Positions 26,343 through 34,204 of a DNA stretch of 34,204 bases are shown here, one piece after another; position 1 is the first letter of the stretch; every line of letters begins with the position of its first letter. The translations under genes and the position numbers were made by a program. Location of the stretch: assembly GCA_041623895.1 (NCBI GenBank), contig JBFJVZ010000019.1, positions 1 through 34,204 of the forward strand, in the 5' to 3' direction. The notes beneath the pieces are model-generated. The model was not told the DNA's origin, did not search any database, and saw only the letters and a list, made by a program, of their open reading frames with translations. Source of the stretch: JBFJVZ01 sp041623895 (GTDB lineage: Bacteria; Planctomycetota; Planctomycetia; Pirellulales; Pirellulaceae).

Positions 26343-26555
26343 TGCTGCAGACTTATCCGTCGCGAGGTGTTCATGTGAGCTTTTACGATAATTCCCGTGT
26401 AAGCCATTTCAAGCTGGCGAACTTGGGGGCCCTGACCGTTCGCATTTTAAGGTGAACGTGGACTGAGGTTTTGACGCAATCATCCCAATCGAAACCCGGT
26501 TGATTCCTACAGTCATCAATATAGGAAAAATGATAAAATAGGAAACCGGCAAAGA
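26343..26555. other. Intergenic region between the glycosyltransferase and NRPS genes
   Basis: 213 bp that probably hold the NRPS promoter. An imperfect inverted repeat lies at 26496-26549: CCGGTT followed by TCCTA on the left, TAGGAAACCGG on the right. The segment ATAGGAAA occurs twice inside it. It could be a weak terminator for the glycosyltransferase or a regulatory site; there is no U-tract. Confidence 0.3.
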
Positions 26556-27845
26556 CTAGGTGTCCTGGGCTGCTGTTTGGCGAACATCCCCACGTTTGCA
26601 GCCAGCTAGCTCTGAAGTGGGCGATTTGCCAGGCGCGCAATTAAAAACGTCGTCATACAGAGCGACCAGCCGGGCCGCTTGGTGCCGCCAAGTCAAGCCG
26701 TCTTCGATGCGTTTGCGAGCGATCTGGCCCATCGATTCCCGCCGCCCCGGGTCATCCATCAGCTGAATGATCAGATCAGCGAAGGCGGCGATGTCATTAT
26801 CCTCCGCGTATAGGGCGGCTTCGCCGGCGGTGACCTCGTTTTCATGAGTGCGAAAGCAAACCGTTGGCTTGCGCAAGGCCATGTACTCCATCGTCTTGAT
26901 GGTGGTGCAGCTATCGTTGTACGCATTGCTCGGATCGGGCGTGCAGCAGATGTCGAAGGCAGCGATATGCTCGGGAACAGATGTGAAAGGGAGGCGTCCC
27001 GTGAATTGAATCAGGTCGGCGACACCCAACTCGACTGCCAACTGTTTTAGACTCGCAAGCGCCGGTCCACGACCAATCAGTACGGCTAGGAAGTCATTGC
27101 GACCACGATTCACTTTCAGTTCATGGACGACGCGGACCATGTAATCGACGCCGTCTTGAATCCCCATCGCGCCTACATAGCCCAGCACCAACTTTCCGGA
27201 ATCGCGTAGTTCCGATTTCGGGGCAACCTCTTTCAAGAAAGACTGGTTTGGGCCATTGCGAACGATGTGGCAATGATCCGGATTAGCGCCGCAGCGTTCA
27301 ATTTGAACTCGTCGCTGCGTTTCGTTGGTGGCGATCAAGCGATCAGCGCGGCGGCACGCCAAACGTTCAAAGAATAGCAGCAGCCTGAAAATCCGGTTTG
27401 GCGACTCGGCGCCTCGACGCGCATTGTAAAGTTCCGGTGATAGATCGTGGTGGTCGAAAACAAACTTCTTGCCGAGGAGTTGATAGAGAATCGCAATCAG
27501 CGCGGTCATATCGGGTGGCGTGTGCACATGCACGGCGTCGAAGCCACGGCGAAGGAAGACGTAGACGGAGATCAGCAGCAACATCGTCAGGCTATAGCCG
27601 TATTCCCAAGCGTAGCCAAGAAATCCATCCAGCTCCCAGGTTTGCGGATAACGATAGACGTGGACGCCGGAAACGGTTTCCGCCAACTTCCGCGAATTAC
27701 CCGTCGGGCAAATCACGGTGACCTCGAAGCCGGCCTCGATCAGCGTGTCGGCCTCCATCATCACGCGCTTGTCATCCGGGAAACTATTGTTCTCCAGAAG
27801 CATCAGGATGCGTTTCGATTTGGTCGATCGAATCATTTCTGCCAT
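26556..27845 (-). CDS. GT4-family glycosyltransferase
   Basis: About 429 residues, a retaining GT-B glycosyltransferase of family 4 that moves a sugar from a nucleotide donor to a lipid, glycan or small molecule. Seen: an N-terminal 'ENNSFPDDKRVMMEA' loop typical of the GT4_4 N-domain, a hydrophobic membrane-associating stretch near residues 88-101, 'FDHHDLSPELY' at 133-143, and in the C-domain 'GYVGAMGIQDGVDYM' and 'TIKTMEYMALRKPTVCF', which binds the donor. ATG at 27845 is preferred (GAGTGGG upstream); GTG at 27854 and ATG at 27836 are alternatives. It lies 213 bp upstream of the NRPS gene on the same strand and could decorate its product or a surface glycan. Confidence 0.88.
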   Translation of the reverse strand: MAEMIRSTKSKRILMLLENNSFPDDKRVMMEADTLIEAGFEVTVICPTGNSRKLAETVSGVHVYRYPQTWELDGFLGYAWEYGYSLTMLLLISVYVFLRRGFDAVHVHTPPDMTALIAILYQLLGKKFVFDHHDLSPELYNARRGAESPNRIFRLLLFFERLACRRADRLIATNETQRRVQIERCGANPDHCHIVRNGPNQSFLKEVAPKSELRDSGKLVLGYVGAMGIQDGVDYMVRVVHELKVNRGRNDFLAVLIGRGPALASLKQLAVELGVADLIQFTGRLPFTSVPEHIAAFDICCTPDPSNAYNDSCTTIKTMEYMALRKPTVCFRTHENEVTAGEAALYAEDNDIAAFADLIIQLMDDPGRRESMGQIARKRIEDGLTWRHQAARLVALYDDVFNCAPGKSPTSELAGCKRGDVRQTAAQDT

Positions 27846-28271
27846 CGTGCCCACTCATCCCGCCAGACGAGAGTGATTCGGGAGCCAGATTCGTGTAAGC
27901 CCACAAGATCAAATTTCGTTAGGGTTGGGAAAGGACGGTGCATTTTCGTTACTTTGGTCAAGTGGGCCGCCTAACTTTCTTGGCGATCCCACACTGGCAG
28001 CGAAATTGGGTGTCCGATGCTAAATCTGATCCGCTCGCTACGATTGTGCCCCAGTCTAGTCACACCAGCCGTTGCAGTGGTGATCGTCTGATCAGGCTGA
28101 TCTGGCTGCGAAGTGGGGTCATAATCTTGAAGCTTGAGTCGGTAAGAGCGGAAAGCCAGTGTGTTTGGGGCGTTAGTGTGGAACGAATTCCAAGAGAATG
28201 ATTTGGAATCGGGACAAAAATCATCTTACCTCGATAGCGTCTAGGGTTAACCTGAGATAAAAAAAGTAAAT

Positions 28272-28289
28272 AGGAAGTCTAGGAAGTCC
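28272..28289 (+). repeat. Tandem 9-bp direct repeat upstream of the surface protein
   Basis: AGGAAGTCT followed immediately by AGGAAGTCC, ending 59 bp before the start codon of the giant surface protein. It is a possible regulator site or part of the 5' leader. Confidence 0.35.
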
Positions 28290-28338
28290 CCGGGTTTTGT
28301 CACGGCGTTCTGCCAATTGCATGGATCGTCAGGATTTT

Positions 28339-28344
28339 GAGGAG
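28339..28344 (+). promoter_or_regulatory. Ribosome binding site of the giant surface protein
   Basis: GAGGAG four bases before the ATG at 28349. It decides the start of the giant surface protein, where the frame has no competing upstream signal. Confidence 0.8.
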
Positions 28345-28348
28345 AATA

Positions 28349-31300
28349 ATGGTTTTTCGTGCATGGAAAAGGAATCTCGGCTTTCGCTTGGCAACACGTG
28401 GGGCAGATCGTCGGCGATGGCTGAGAATCGAATCTTTGGAAGACCGACGGCTGTTGCATGGCGTGGAAACGGTCGCACCGTTCAATGGCGCCTCAAACGT
28501 TGCCGTCAATGCCGACCTCCAGGCGACGTTCGACTTTGATGCGGACCCTGCAACCGTCAATGGCTCGACATTTGAATTACGAGATCCACAGGGAACGCTG
28601 ATTCCAGCCACGGTCACGTATGACGCGGGCACTCGCACCGCGACCCTCGATCCAAACCAAGACTTGGCAGACGTCGCCGATTTCTATGAGGCCAGAATCG
28701 TCGGTGGATCATCCGGCGTGACGGAGCTCGGTGGCTCGCCCCTGGAAGAGGATCACGCATGGCACTTCATCACCGAGTCACCGATCTATTCAGACACGGT
28801 GATCTTCAGCGGGCTTTCCACGCCGATCTCAGTTGAGTTTGCCAGCGATGGTCGCGTGTTTGTGGGGGAAAAAAGCGGGATCATCAAAGTCTTTGATAAC
28901 TTGAATGATTCGTCCCCTGATCAATTCGCCGATCTGAGAACGAACGTTCACAATTACTGGGACCGTGGTTTGCTGGGAATGGCGTTGCATCCCGATTTTC
29001 CGAATACGCCCGAACTGTATGTGCTGTACACCTATGATGCGCCGCTTCGCGACACGAGCTTACCGCCCGGCTCGCAGGATCTGCCCCCGGCGCCTTACTG
29101 GGGAACCCCGGGTGTGGATGGCGATCCTGGCCCCGGGACCACGGGCAACGGTCCATCGGTCAGTGCTCGCCTGTCACGCTTGACGGTGGGTCCGGGCAAC
29201 AGTTGGGACAATGTAGAGGACGTGCTTATTCACGACTGGGGGCAGCAGTTTCCCAGCCATTCGATTGGCGACGTAGTCTTTGGCGATGACGGTGCCCTGT
29301 ATGTTAGTGCCGGTGACGGCGCGAGTTTTAACTTCCCCGATTATGGCCAGGATGATGCATTACTCGGCAGCACGGCGCTCGGTGACCCGGCTGACCAAGG
29401 TGGGGCGCTGCGCAGCCAGGATCTCCGCTCGCGGAACCTGGGCGTACCGCAGCCCGACGACCCGGTCGGCTTAGACGGTACGATTATTCGTGTTGATCCG
29501 TCGGTGATCAATGGTGGCGCGGCACTGCCCGACAACCCTCTCTTTGGTGACGCCGATGCTAACGCGGAGCGGATCATTGCTTACGGGATGCGTAATCCAT
29601 TTCGCATCACGGCCAAGCCGGGGACGAGTGAGATTTGGGTTGGCGATGTTGGCTGGAGTAAATGGGAAGAGATCAATGTGATCCGCGACCCGACCGATTC
29701 GCTGGTCGAAAATTTTGGTTGGCCGGCGTACGAAGGGACGTTGCCCCAATCCGGCTACGATGCACTGGATCTTCCGTTGCTGGAGGATCTGTACAATGAT
29801 CCGCTACCCAACGCACACATCGAGCCGTTCTATGCGTATGAACATGGCGAGCCGGTTTTCCCTGGCGGAGCGGAGCCAGCCGGCAGCAGTTCCTCCATTT
29901 CTGGGATAGCGTTTTCGGAGGGAGGCAACCTTCCGCCGGCTTTTGACAACGCCCTGTTTTTCTCCGATTTTTCGCGTGGCGGAATTTGGGTGATGTTTGG
30001 TGGCATCGATGGTGATCCGAATCCCAGCAGCGGCAGTCCCGTCCAGCTAAGCGCCAGCAGCCCCGTGCAGTTGAAGGTTGGTCCGGCAGGCGACCTCTTT
30101 TATGTGGATGCAGCCGGTAACATCCGCCGCATTCGCTTTGAAGGCATCGATGTTCCTCCATACGCTGTGGCTCAGGCGAGTCCGACATCGGGACCCTTGA
30201 ACCCGGGCCTGTTGGTCAATTTTGATGCGACCGGCTCCAGCGATCGTAATCCTGATGACACATTGACTTATAAGTGGGATCTGGATGGGGATGGGCAGCT
30301 GGATGATTCGACACTGGCACAACCAAGTTTCAATTACACGCTGGCGGGTGTTGTCACGGTGACGTTGGAGGTCACCGATAGCACGGGGCTCAGTGACACG
30401 GACACGATTGACATCAGCGTTGGGAATACCGCTCCGACGGCGGTCATCGACAGCCCTTCCGGTGCGCTGGCCTGGATGGTTGGGGATACGATCAACTTTA
30501 GCGGACACGCTGACGATGTTGATGAGGTTGGCGGGCAATTGCCGCCGTCAGCCTTGCTGTGGGAAATCAACCTGTTGCACTGCCCGGGCGGTGATTGTCA
30601 CACCCACTTTGTGACCTCATTCAATGGTACGGATGCTGGTAGTTTTGTCGCGCCGGATCACGAGTATCCCTCGCAACTGGAAATCAAGCTGACGGCTACC
30701 GACCCCGTCACTTCGTTTCAGGATACAGCAACCGTTTTGCTTTCCCCGCAAACGGTTGACTATTCTTTTGAGTCCATCCCGTCCGGTCTCGACTTGGCCG
30801 TTAACGGTGTATCCGCGTCGACGCCGTTTAACTTCACGGTAATTGCCGGCTCCAACAACTTGATCAGCGCTCCCTCGCCACAGGGGGTTTACGTGTTTAA
30901 CTCGTGGTCGGATAACGGGGCGCAAAGCCACAGCGTGGTGGCGGGTACCCAGCCAGAGACGTTCACAGCTGCATTTGTAACGGCGTCGGACACCACTGAT
31001 GACGGTCTCGGCACGATCACGGTGCAGGGCGAGAATGCGCCGAACGAGACCCGTGACAAGGCTTTTGACAATAACCCGAACACGAAATGGCTGGATTTTG
31101 CCACTGCCAACCCCAGCACTCGCGCTAGCTGGATTCAGTATCAATACTTGGCCGACCAGCGATACGAGGTGTCGTCCTACACCATCAGCTCGGCCAATGA
31201 TGTTCCTGCGCGTGATCCCCGAGATTGGACGCTTTCGGGATCGAACGACGGGGTGAATTTTGTACCGTTAGATACGCGTTCGGACGAGTTCTTTAGTCAG

Positions 31301-34204
31301 CGGTTTCAAACACGTCAGTTCGACGTACCGGCTCCCGCTGCTTACAACATCTACCGGCTCGATATCCATTCGGTAGCGAATCCCGCCTCGGCCAACTCAG
31401 TGCAGCTTGGAGAGATCGAGTTGATTGGCGTGCCGGAGGTTGCAGCGGGACTTCCTACCGTAACACTCGTCGCGGATGATCCGATCGCTACGGAAGGAAC
31501 CCCCGCGGACCCCGGGCGATTTACGATTGCTCGCGGTGGCAATCTGTCTGGCGACCTGGACGTTCATTATACGGTTAGCGGCACCGCGACCAGTGCCGAT
31601 TACACAGAAACGCTCTCCGGCACGGTCACCATCCCGCATCAAAATACCACGGTAACGATCGACATTACGCCCACTGATGATTCGCAAGAGGAAGGCAACG
31701 AGTCACTCGTGCTGACTCTGCAGAGTGATGCGGCTTACCTGATTGGGGCTCCCAGCAGCGACACGGTCACGTTGGTCGACAACGACGGGCTGATGGCTCC
31801 CTTTGACACAACCGATGCCGGCAACGCCACCATTACGGCTCAAGGACAAAACGGGCCGAGCGAATCGGTTGAAAAGGCTTTCGATAACAGTCCGAATACG
31901 AAGTGGCTGGATTTTGCCAACGCCAACCCGAGCACCCGCGCCAGCTGGGTCCAATACCAGTACGACAATGATGAACGTTATGTGGTGTCTGCTTACACAC
32001 TGACGTCAGCGAATGATCTTCCGCAGCGCGATCCCCGCGATTGGTCGCTGTTGGGATCCAATGACGGTATCAACTTTACGTTGCTGGATACGCGGTCCAA
32101 CCAGGTGTTTGACGATCGATTCCAAACGCGCCAGTTTCTGATGGACAACGCAACGGCCTACAATATTTACCGATTGGAAATCGCCTCGGTTGCAAATCCT
32201 GCAACAGCCACTTCCGTGCAACTGGCTGAGATCGAATTGATCGGTGTTGCGGAAGGTGTGCTCGCAATGCCGTTGATCTCGGTTACGGCAACTGATCCTG
32301 ATGCGGCTGAAGATACTCCACCGATGCTCGGCGCTTTTCAGTTCACCCGCAGTGGTCCCAGCAGCGGAGACTTGGATGTCCAGTACAGCGTGCAGGGTAG
32401 TGCTGACGCCGCTGACTACAGTGAACTGCTCTCGGGAACCGTGACGATACCTGACGGTTCTTCGACGGCGACGATTACGATCACGCCCGTGGATGACTTG
32501 TTGAACGAAGGTCCGGAAACCGTCCAGATTTCACTACTGAGTGACGTGGGATACGTGGTCGGTCTGCAAAGCGTAGATCTGGTGCAGATCGTCGATAATG
32601 ATGAACCGTTCGACACCACGGATGTGGGAAGCGCCATCATCACCGCCCAGGGTGAAAACGGAACCGCCGAGTCAAAGGAAAAAGCCTTTGACAACAATGC
32701 GAGCAGCAAGTGGCTTGATTTTGCCAACGCCAACCCCAGCACCCGCGCCAGCTGGATTCAATACGAATATGTCGACGCGGAGTATATCGTCAGCAGTTAC
32801 AGCATTAGGTCAGCCAACGATGTCGCGGCACGTGACCCAAAAGATTGGTCGCTGCTGGGCTCCAATGACGGCATCAATTACAGCGTACTTGATACCCGCA
32901 GCGGCGAAGATTTCCCGAATCGCCTGCAAAGACGCGAATTCAGCTTCGCGAATGCCAATGCTTACAAAATCTACAGATTGGAAATCGCATCGGTTGCGAA
33001 TCCTGCGTCGGCAAATTCGGTTCAGCTAAGTGAGATCGAGTTGTTTGGCTTGCCGGCAATCGCTAACAATGATCCGATCGCAAATGATGACAGTGGCGTC
33101 GGTTTCATTACGGACGAGAACTCGCTATTGACCACTGCCAGCGTGCTGGCGAACGACTCCGATCCAGATGTTGGTGATACGCTTTCCGTATCTGGCTTCA
33201 GCACTGCCGAAACATTGGGTTTGGTGACGAATAACGGGGACGGGACGTTTGATTACGACCCCAACGGGCAGTTCGAGTCACTCGCCGCTGGTCAGACAAC
33301 CAGCGATACATTCACCTACACCATCAGTGACGGCAACGGTGGATCTGCCACAGCAACGGTTACAGTCACCATCAATGGCATCAACGACGCGCCAATCGTT
33401 TCCGCACCGATCGGTGTGCTCAACGTCGATGAAGACGCAGCCGATTCCATTCTTGACTTATCAACCGTCTTCGATGACCCAAATATTCCCAACGATAGCC
33501 TGACGTTTACAGTGCAGAGCAATACCAATCTGACGTTGGTCGATGCTTCGGTTGCCGGCAATCTGTTAACGCTCGATTACCTGGCGGATCAGAACGGCAC
33601 GGCCACGATCATCGTGCGGGCAACCGACACGGGTGGACTATTTATCGACGACACGATCACTCTGACGGTCGATGCGGTCAACGACCAGCCACTGGTTGCC
33701 GCACCGATCGGCGCAGTGACGGTCACGGAGGACGATCCCGATACGGTGATCGACCTGTCGGCTGTCTTTGACGACGTCGACATCGTTACCAATGCCGACA
33801 GCCTGAGTTTTGCTGTGCAGAGCAATACCAATCCGACGTTGGTGGATGCTTCGGTTGCCGGCGATCTGTTAACGCTCGATTACCTGGCGGATCAGAACGG
33901 CACAGCCACGATCGTGGTGCGGGCAACCGATTTGGCTGGCCTGTTCATCGACGACACGATCAGCTTGACGGTCAATGAGGTCAATGAAAACCCGATCGTT
34001 TCCGCACCGATCGGTGCGCTGAATGTCGACGAAGATGCTGCCGATTCGATTCTTGATCTGTCGACCGTTTTTGATGACCCGAATCTTCCCAACGATAGCC
34101 TGACGTTTACAGTGCAGAGCAATACCAATCCGACGTTGGTGGATGCTTCGGTTGCCGGCGATCTGTTAACGCTCGATTACCTGGCGGATCAGAACGGCAC
34201 AGCC
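28349..34204 (+). CDS. Giant multidomain extracellular protein (partial, C-terminus beyond window)
   Basis: An open frame of 1952 codons without a stop, cut by the window edge. The start is ATG at 28349 with GAGGAG upstream. The N-terminus is basic, then LEDRRLL (about 29-35), the LEPR-XLL-like motif of planctomycete secreted giants. Domains in order: Ig-like (38-143); a glucose/sorbosone-dehydrogenase-type beta-propeller (145-604, with 'RGLLGMALHPDF' and 'YGMRNPFRI'); PKD (604-694); further Ig-like domains (to about 880) including HCPGGDCHTH; three discoidin-like (F5/8 type C) repeats (881-1030, 1153-1302, 1422-1570), the first two each followed by a Calx-beta domain; a cadherin-like/VCBS domain (1576-1680); then near-identical repeats of 99-101 residues to the edge. 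It is probably a surface adhesin or glycan-binding protein. Whether the propeller is an active sugar dehydrogenase is unknown. It is divergent from the biosynthetic genes and may be unrelated to them. Confidence 0.9.
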   Translation, partial: MVFRAWKRNLGFRLATRGADRRRWLRIESLEDRRLLHGVETVAPFNGASNVAVNADLQATFDFDADPATVNGSTFELRDPQGTLIPATVTYDAGTRTATLDPNQDLADVADFYEARIVGGSSGVTELGGSPLEEDHAWHFITESPIYSDTVIFSGLSTPISVEFASDGRVFVGEKSGIIKVFDNLNDSSPDQFADLRTNVHNYWDRGLLGMALHPDFPNTPELYVLYTYDAPLRDTSLPPGSQDLPPAPYWGTPGVDGDPGPGTTGNGPSVSARLSRLTVGPGNSWDNVEDVLIHDWGQQFPSHSIGDVVFGDDGALYVSAGDGASFNFPDYGQDDALLGSTALGDPADQGGALRSQDLRSRNLGVPQPDDPVGLDGTIIRVDPSVINGGAALPDNPLFGDADANAERIIAYGMRNPFRITAKPGTSEIWVGDVGWSKWEEINVIRDPTDSLVENFGWPAYEGTLPQSGYDALDLPLLEDLYNDPLPNAHIEPFYAYEHGEPVFPGGAEPAGSSSSISGIAFSEGGNLPPAFDNALFFSDFSRGGIWVMFGGIDGDPNPSSGSPVQLSASSPVQLKVGPAGDLFYVDAAGNIRRIRFEGIDVPPYAVAQASPTSGPLNPGLLVNFDATGSSDRNPDDTLTYKWDLDGDGQLDDSTLAQPSFNYTLAGVVTVTLEVTDSTGLSDTDTIDISVGNTAPTAVIDSPSGALAWMVGDTINFSGHADDVDEVGGQLPPSALLWEINLLHCPGGDCHTHFVTSFNGTDAGSFVAPDHEYPSQLEIKLTATDPVTSFQDTATVLLSPQTVDYSFESIPSGLDLAVNGVSASTPFNFTVIAGSNNLISAPSPQGVYVFNSWSDNGAQSHSVVAGTQPETFTAAFVTASDTTDDGLGTITVQGENAPNETRDKAFDNNPNTKWLDFATANPSTRASWIQYQYLADQRYEVSSYTISSANDVPARDPRDWTLSGSNDGVNFVPLDTRSDEFFSQRFQTRQFDVPAPAAYNIYRLDIHSVANPASANSVQLGEIELIGVPEVAAGLPTVTLVADDPIATEGTPADPGRFTIARGGNLSGDLDVHYTVSGTATSADYTETLSGTVTIPHQNTTVTIDITPTDDSQEEGNESLVLTLQSDAAYLIGAPSSDTVTLVDNDGLMAPFDTTDAGNATITAQGQNGPSESVEKAFDNSPNTKWLDFANANPSTRASWVQYQYDNDERYVVSAYTLTSANDLPQRDPRDWSLLGSNDGINFTLLDTRSNQVFDDRFQTRQFLMDNATAYNIYRLEIASVANPATATSVQLAEIELIGVAEGVLAMPLISVTATDPDAAEDTPPMLGAFQFTRSGPSSGDLDVQYSVQGSADAADYSELLSGTVTIPDGSSTATITITPVDDLLNEGPETVQISLLSDVGYVVGLQSVDLVQIVDNDEPFDTTDVGSAIITAQGENGTAESKEKAFDNNASSKWLDFANANPSTRASWIQYEYVDAEYIVSSYSIRSANDVAARDPKDWSLLGSNDGINYSVLDTRSGEDFPNRLQRREFSFANANAYKIYRLEIASVANPASANSVQLSEIELFGLPAIANNDPIANDDSGVGFITDENSLLTTASVLANDSDPDVGDTLSVSGFSTAETLGLVTNNGDGTFDYDPNGQFESLAAGQTTSDTFTYTISDGNGGSATATVTVTINGINDAPIVSAPIGVLNVDEDAADSILDLSTVFDDPNIPNDSLTFTVQSNTNLTLVDASVAGNLLTLDYLADQNGTATIIVRATDTGGLFIDDTITLTVDAVNDQPLVAAPIGAVTVTEDDPDTVIDLSAVFDDVDIVTNADSLSFAVQSNTNPTLVDASVAGDLLTLDYLADQNGTATIVVRATDLAGLFIDDTISLTVNEVNENPIVSAPIGALNVDEDAADSILDLSTVFDDPNLPNDSLTFTVQSNTNPTLVDASVAGDLLTLDYLADQNGTA
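30989..33058 (+). repeat. Three discoidin-like repeats alternating with Calx-beta domains
   Basis: Repeat units at 30989-31438, 31805-32254 and 32612-33058, with periods of 816 and 807 bp. Each holds KAFDN...KWLDFA, NPSTRASW and a GSNDG-x-N segment. Calx-beta domains occupy about 31450-31794 and 32266-32607 and end in VDND(G/E). The segment after the third discoidin unit is a different, cadherin-like domain. Confidence 0.85.
33404..34204 (+). repeat. Near-identical 99/101-residue tandem repeats
   Basis: Using GCACCGATCGG as marker, units begin at 33404, 33701 and 34004, giving lengths of 297 and 303 bp; the third runs off the window. A 93-bp tract is identical in unit 2 (33815-33907) and unit 3 (34112-34204), and differs at four bases in unit 1 (33512-33604). 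Units 1 and 3 share the VDEDAADSILDLS version of the front half, while unit 2 has a diverged front half. Confidence 0.9.

Larger units (their letters stand above)
27846..28348. other. Divergent intergenic region (503 bp)
   Basis: It separates the minus-strand glycosyltransferase from the plus-strand giant surface protein and must hold promoters for both. No clear sigma-70 pair was found. It contains the palindrome GGTTAACC (28245-28252) and a tandem AGGAAGTC repeat (28272-28289). I see no convincing gene in it. Confidence 0.45.

Noticed and set aside
30570..30615. CPGGDCH read as a CX4CH haem-attachment motif
   Set aside because: It lies in an Ig/PKD-like region of a secreted protein with no cytochrome-like surroundings. 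A structural or metal-site role is more likely.
33404..34204. Regular repeats considered as a CRISPR-like array
   Set aside because: Units are about 300 bp, in frame and coding, and there are no short spaced direct repeats.

Overview
The window looks like chromosomal DNA of a planctomycete (Pirellulaceae-like). The clues are the giant secreted protein at the right end with an N-terminal 'LEDRRLL' motif (LEPR-XLL type), a ceramidase-like secreted hydrolase, moderate-to-high GC, and long runs of co-directional genes with few strong Shine-Dalgarno sites. This assignment is inference. I saw no rRNA, tRNA, CRISPR array, transposase or integrase.

Layout. (1) 145-1874, minus: hemB (aspartate-rich porphobilinogen synthase) followed by a small methyltransferase whose start overlaps the hemB stop. 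(2) 2078-11479, minus: nine genes with gaps of 102 bp or less. In transcription order they are an ATP-grasp ligase, a zinc-ribbon methyltransferase, a thymidylate-kinase-like P-loop kinase, a UPF0489-like protein, a D-2-hydroxyacid dehydrogenase, phosphoenolpyruvate mutase, a FemAB/GNAT-like aminoacyl transferase, a polysaccharide deacetylase and a neutral-ceramidase-like protein. (3) 11932-26342, minus: two overlapping or abutting assembly-line genes. The first is an NRPS, A(Ser, interrupted by an FkbM methyltransferase)-PCP-sulfotransferase. The second is a hybrid KS-AT-ACP-ACP-aminotransferase-C-A(Gly)-methyltransferase-PCP-TE. (4) 26556-27845, minus: a GT4 glycosyltransferase. (5) 28349 to the right edge, plus: a giant multidomain extracellular protein, open at the window end.

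How the genes may work together (inference). The assembly line is collinear and reads as serine (O-methylation and/or sulfonation), then one malonyl extension with beta-transamination, then glycine (with methylation), then release. The terminal thioesterase has Cys in place of the usual Ser nucleophile and no histidine at the usual catalytic position, so release may be unusual. The same-strand genes downstream include a genuine PEP mutase (diagnostic EDKxFPKxNS motif) but no phosphonopyruvate decarboxylase. A D-2-hydroxyacid dehydrogenase lies directly upstream of the mutase and is a candidate for pulling phosphonopyruvate forward. ATP-grasp and FemAB-like genes could form amide bonds, and the deacetylase, GT4 and ceramidase-like genes point to the cell surface or envelope. 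The locus is therefore a candidate for an undescribed small-molecule or surface-conjugate pathway combining NRPS/PKS, sulfonation and phosphonate chemistry. Whether the two halves make one product cannot be told from sequence alone.
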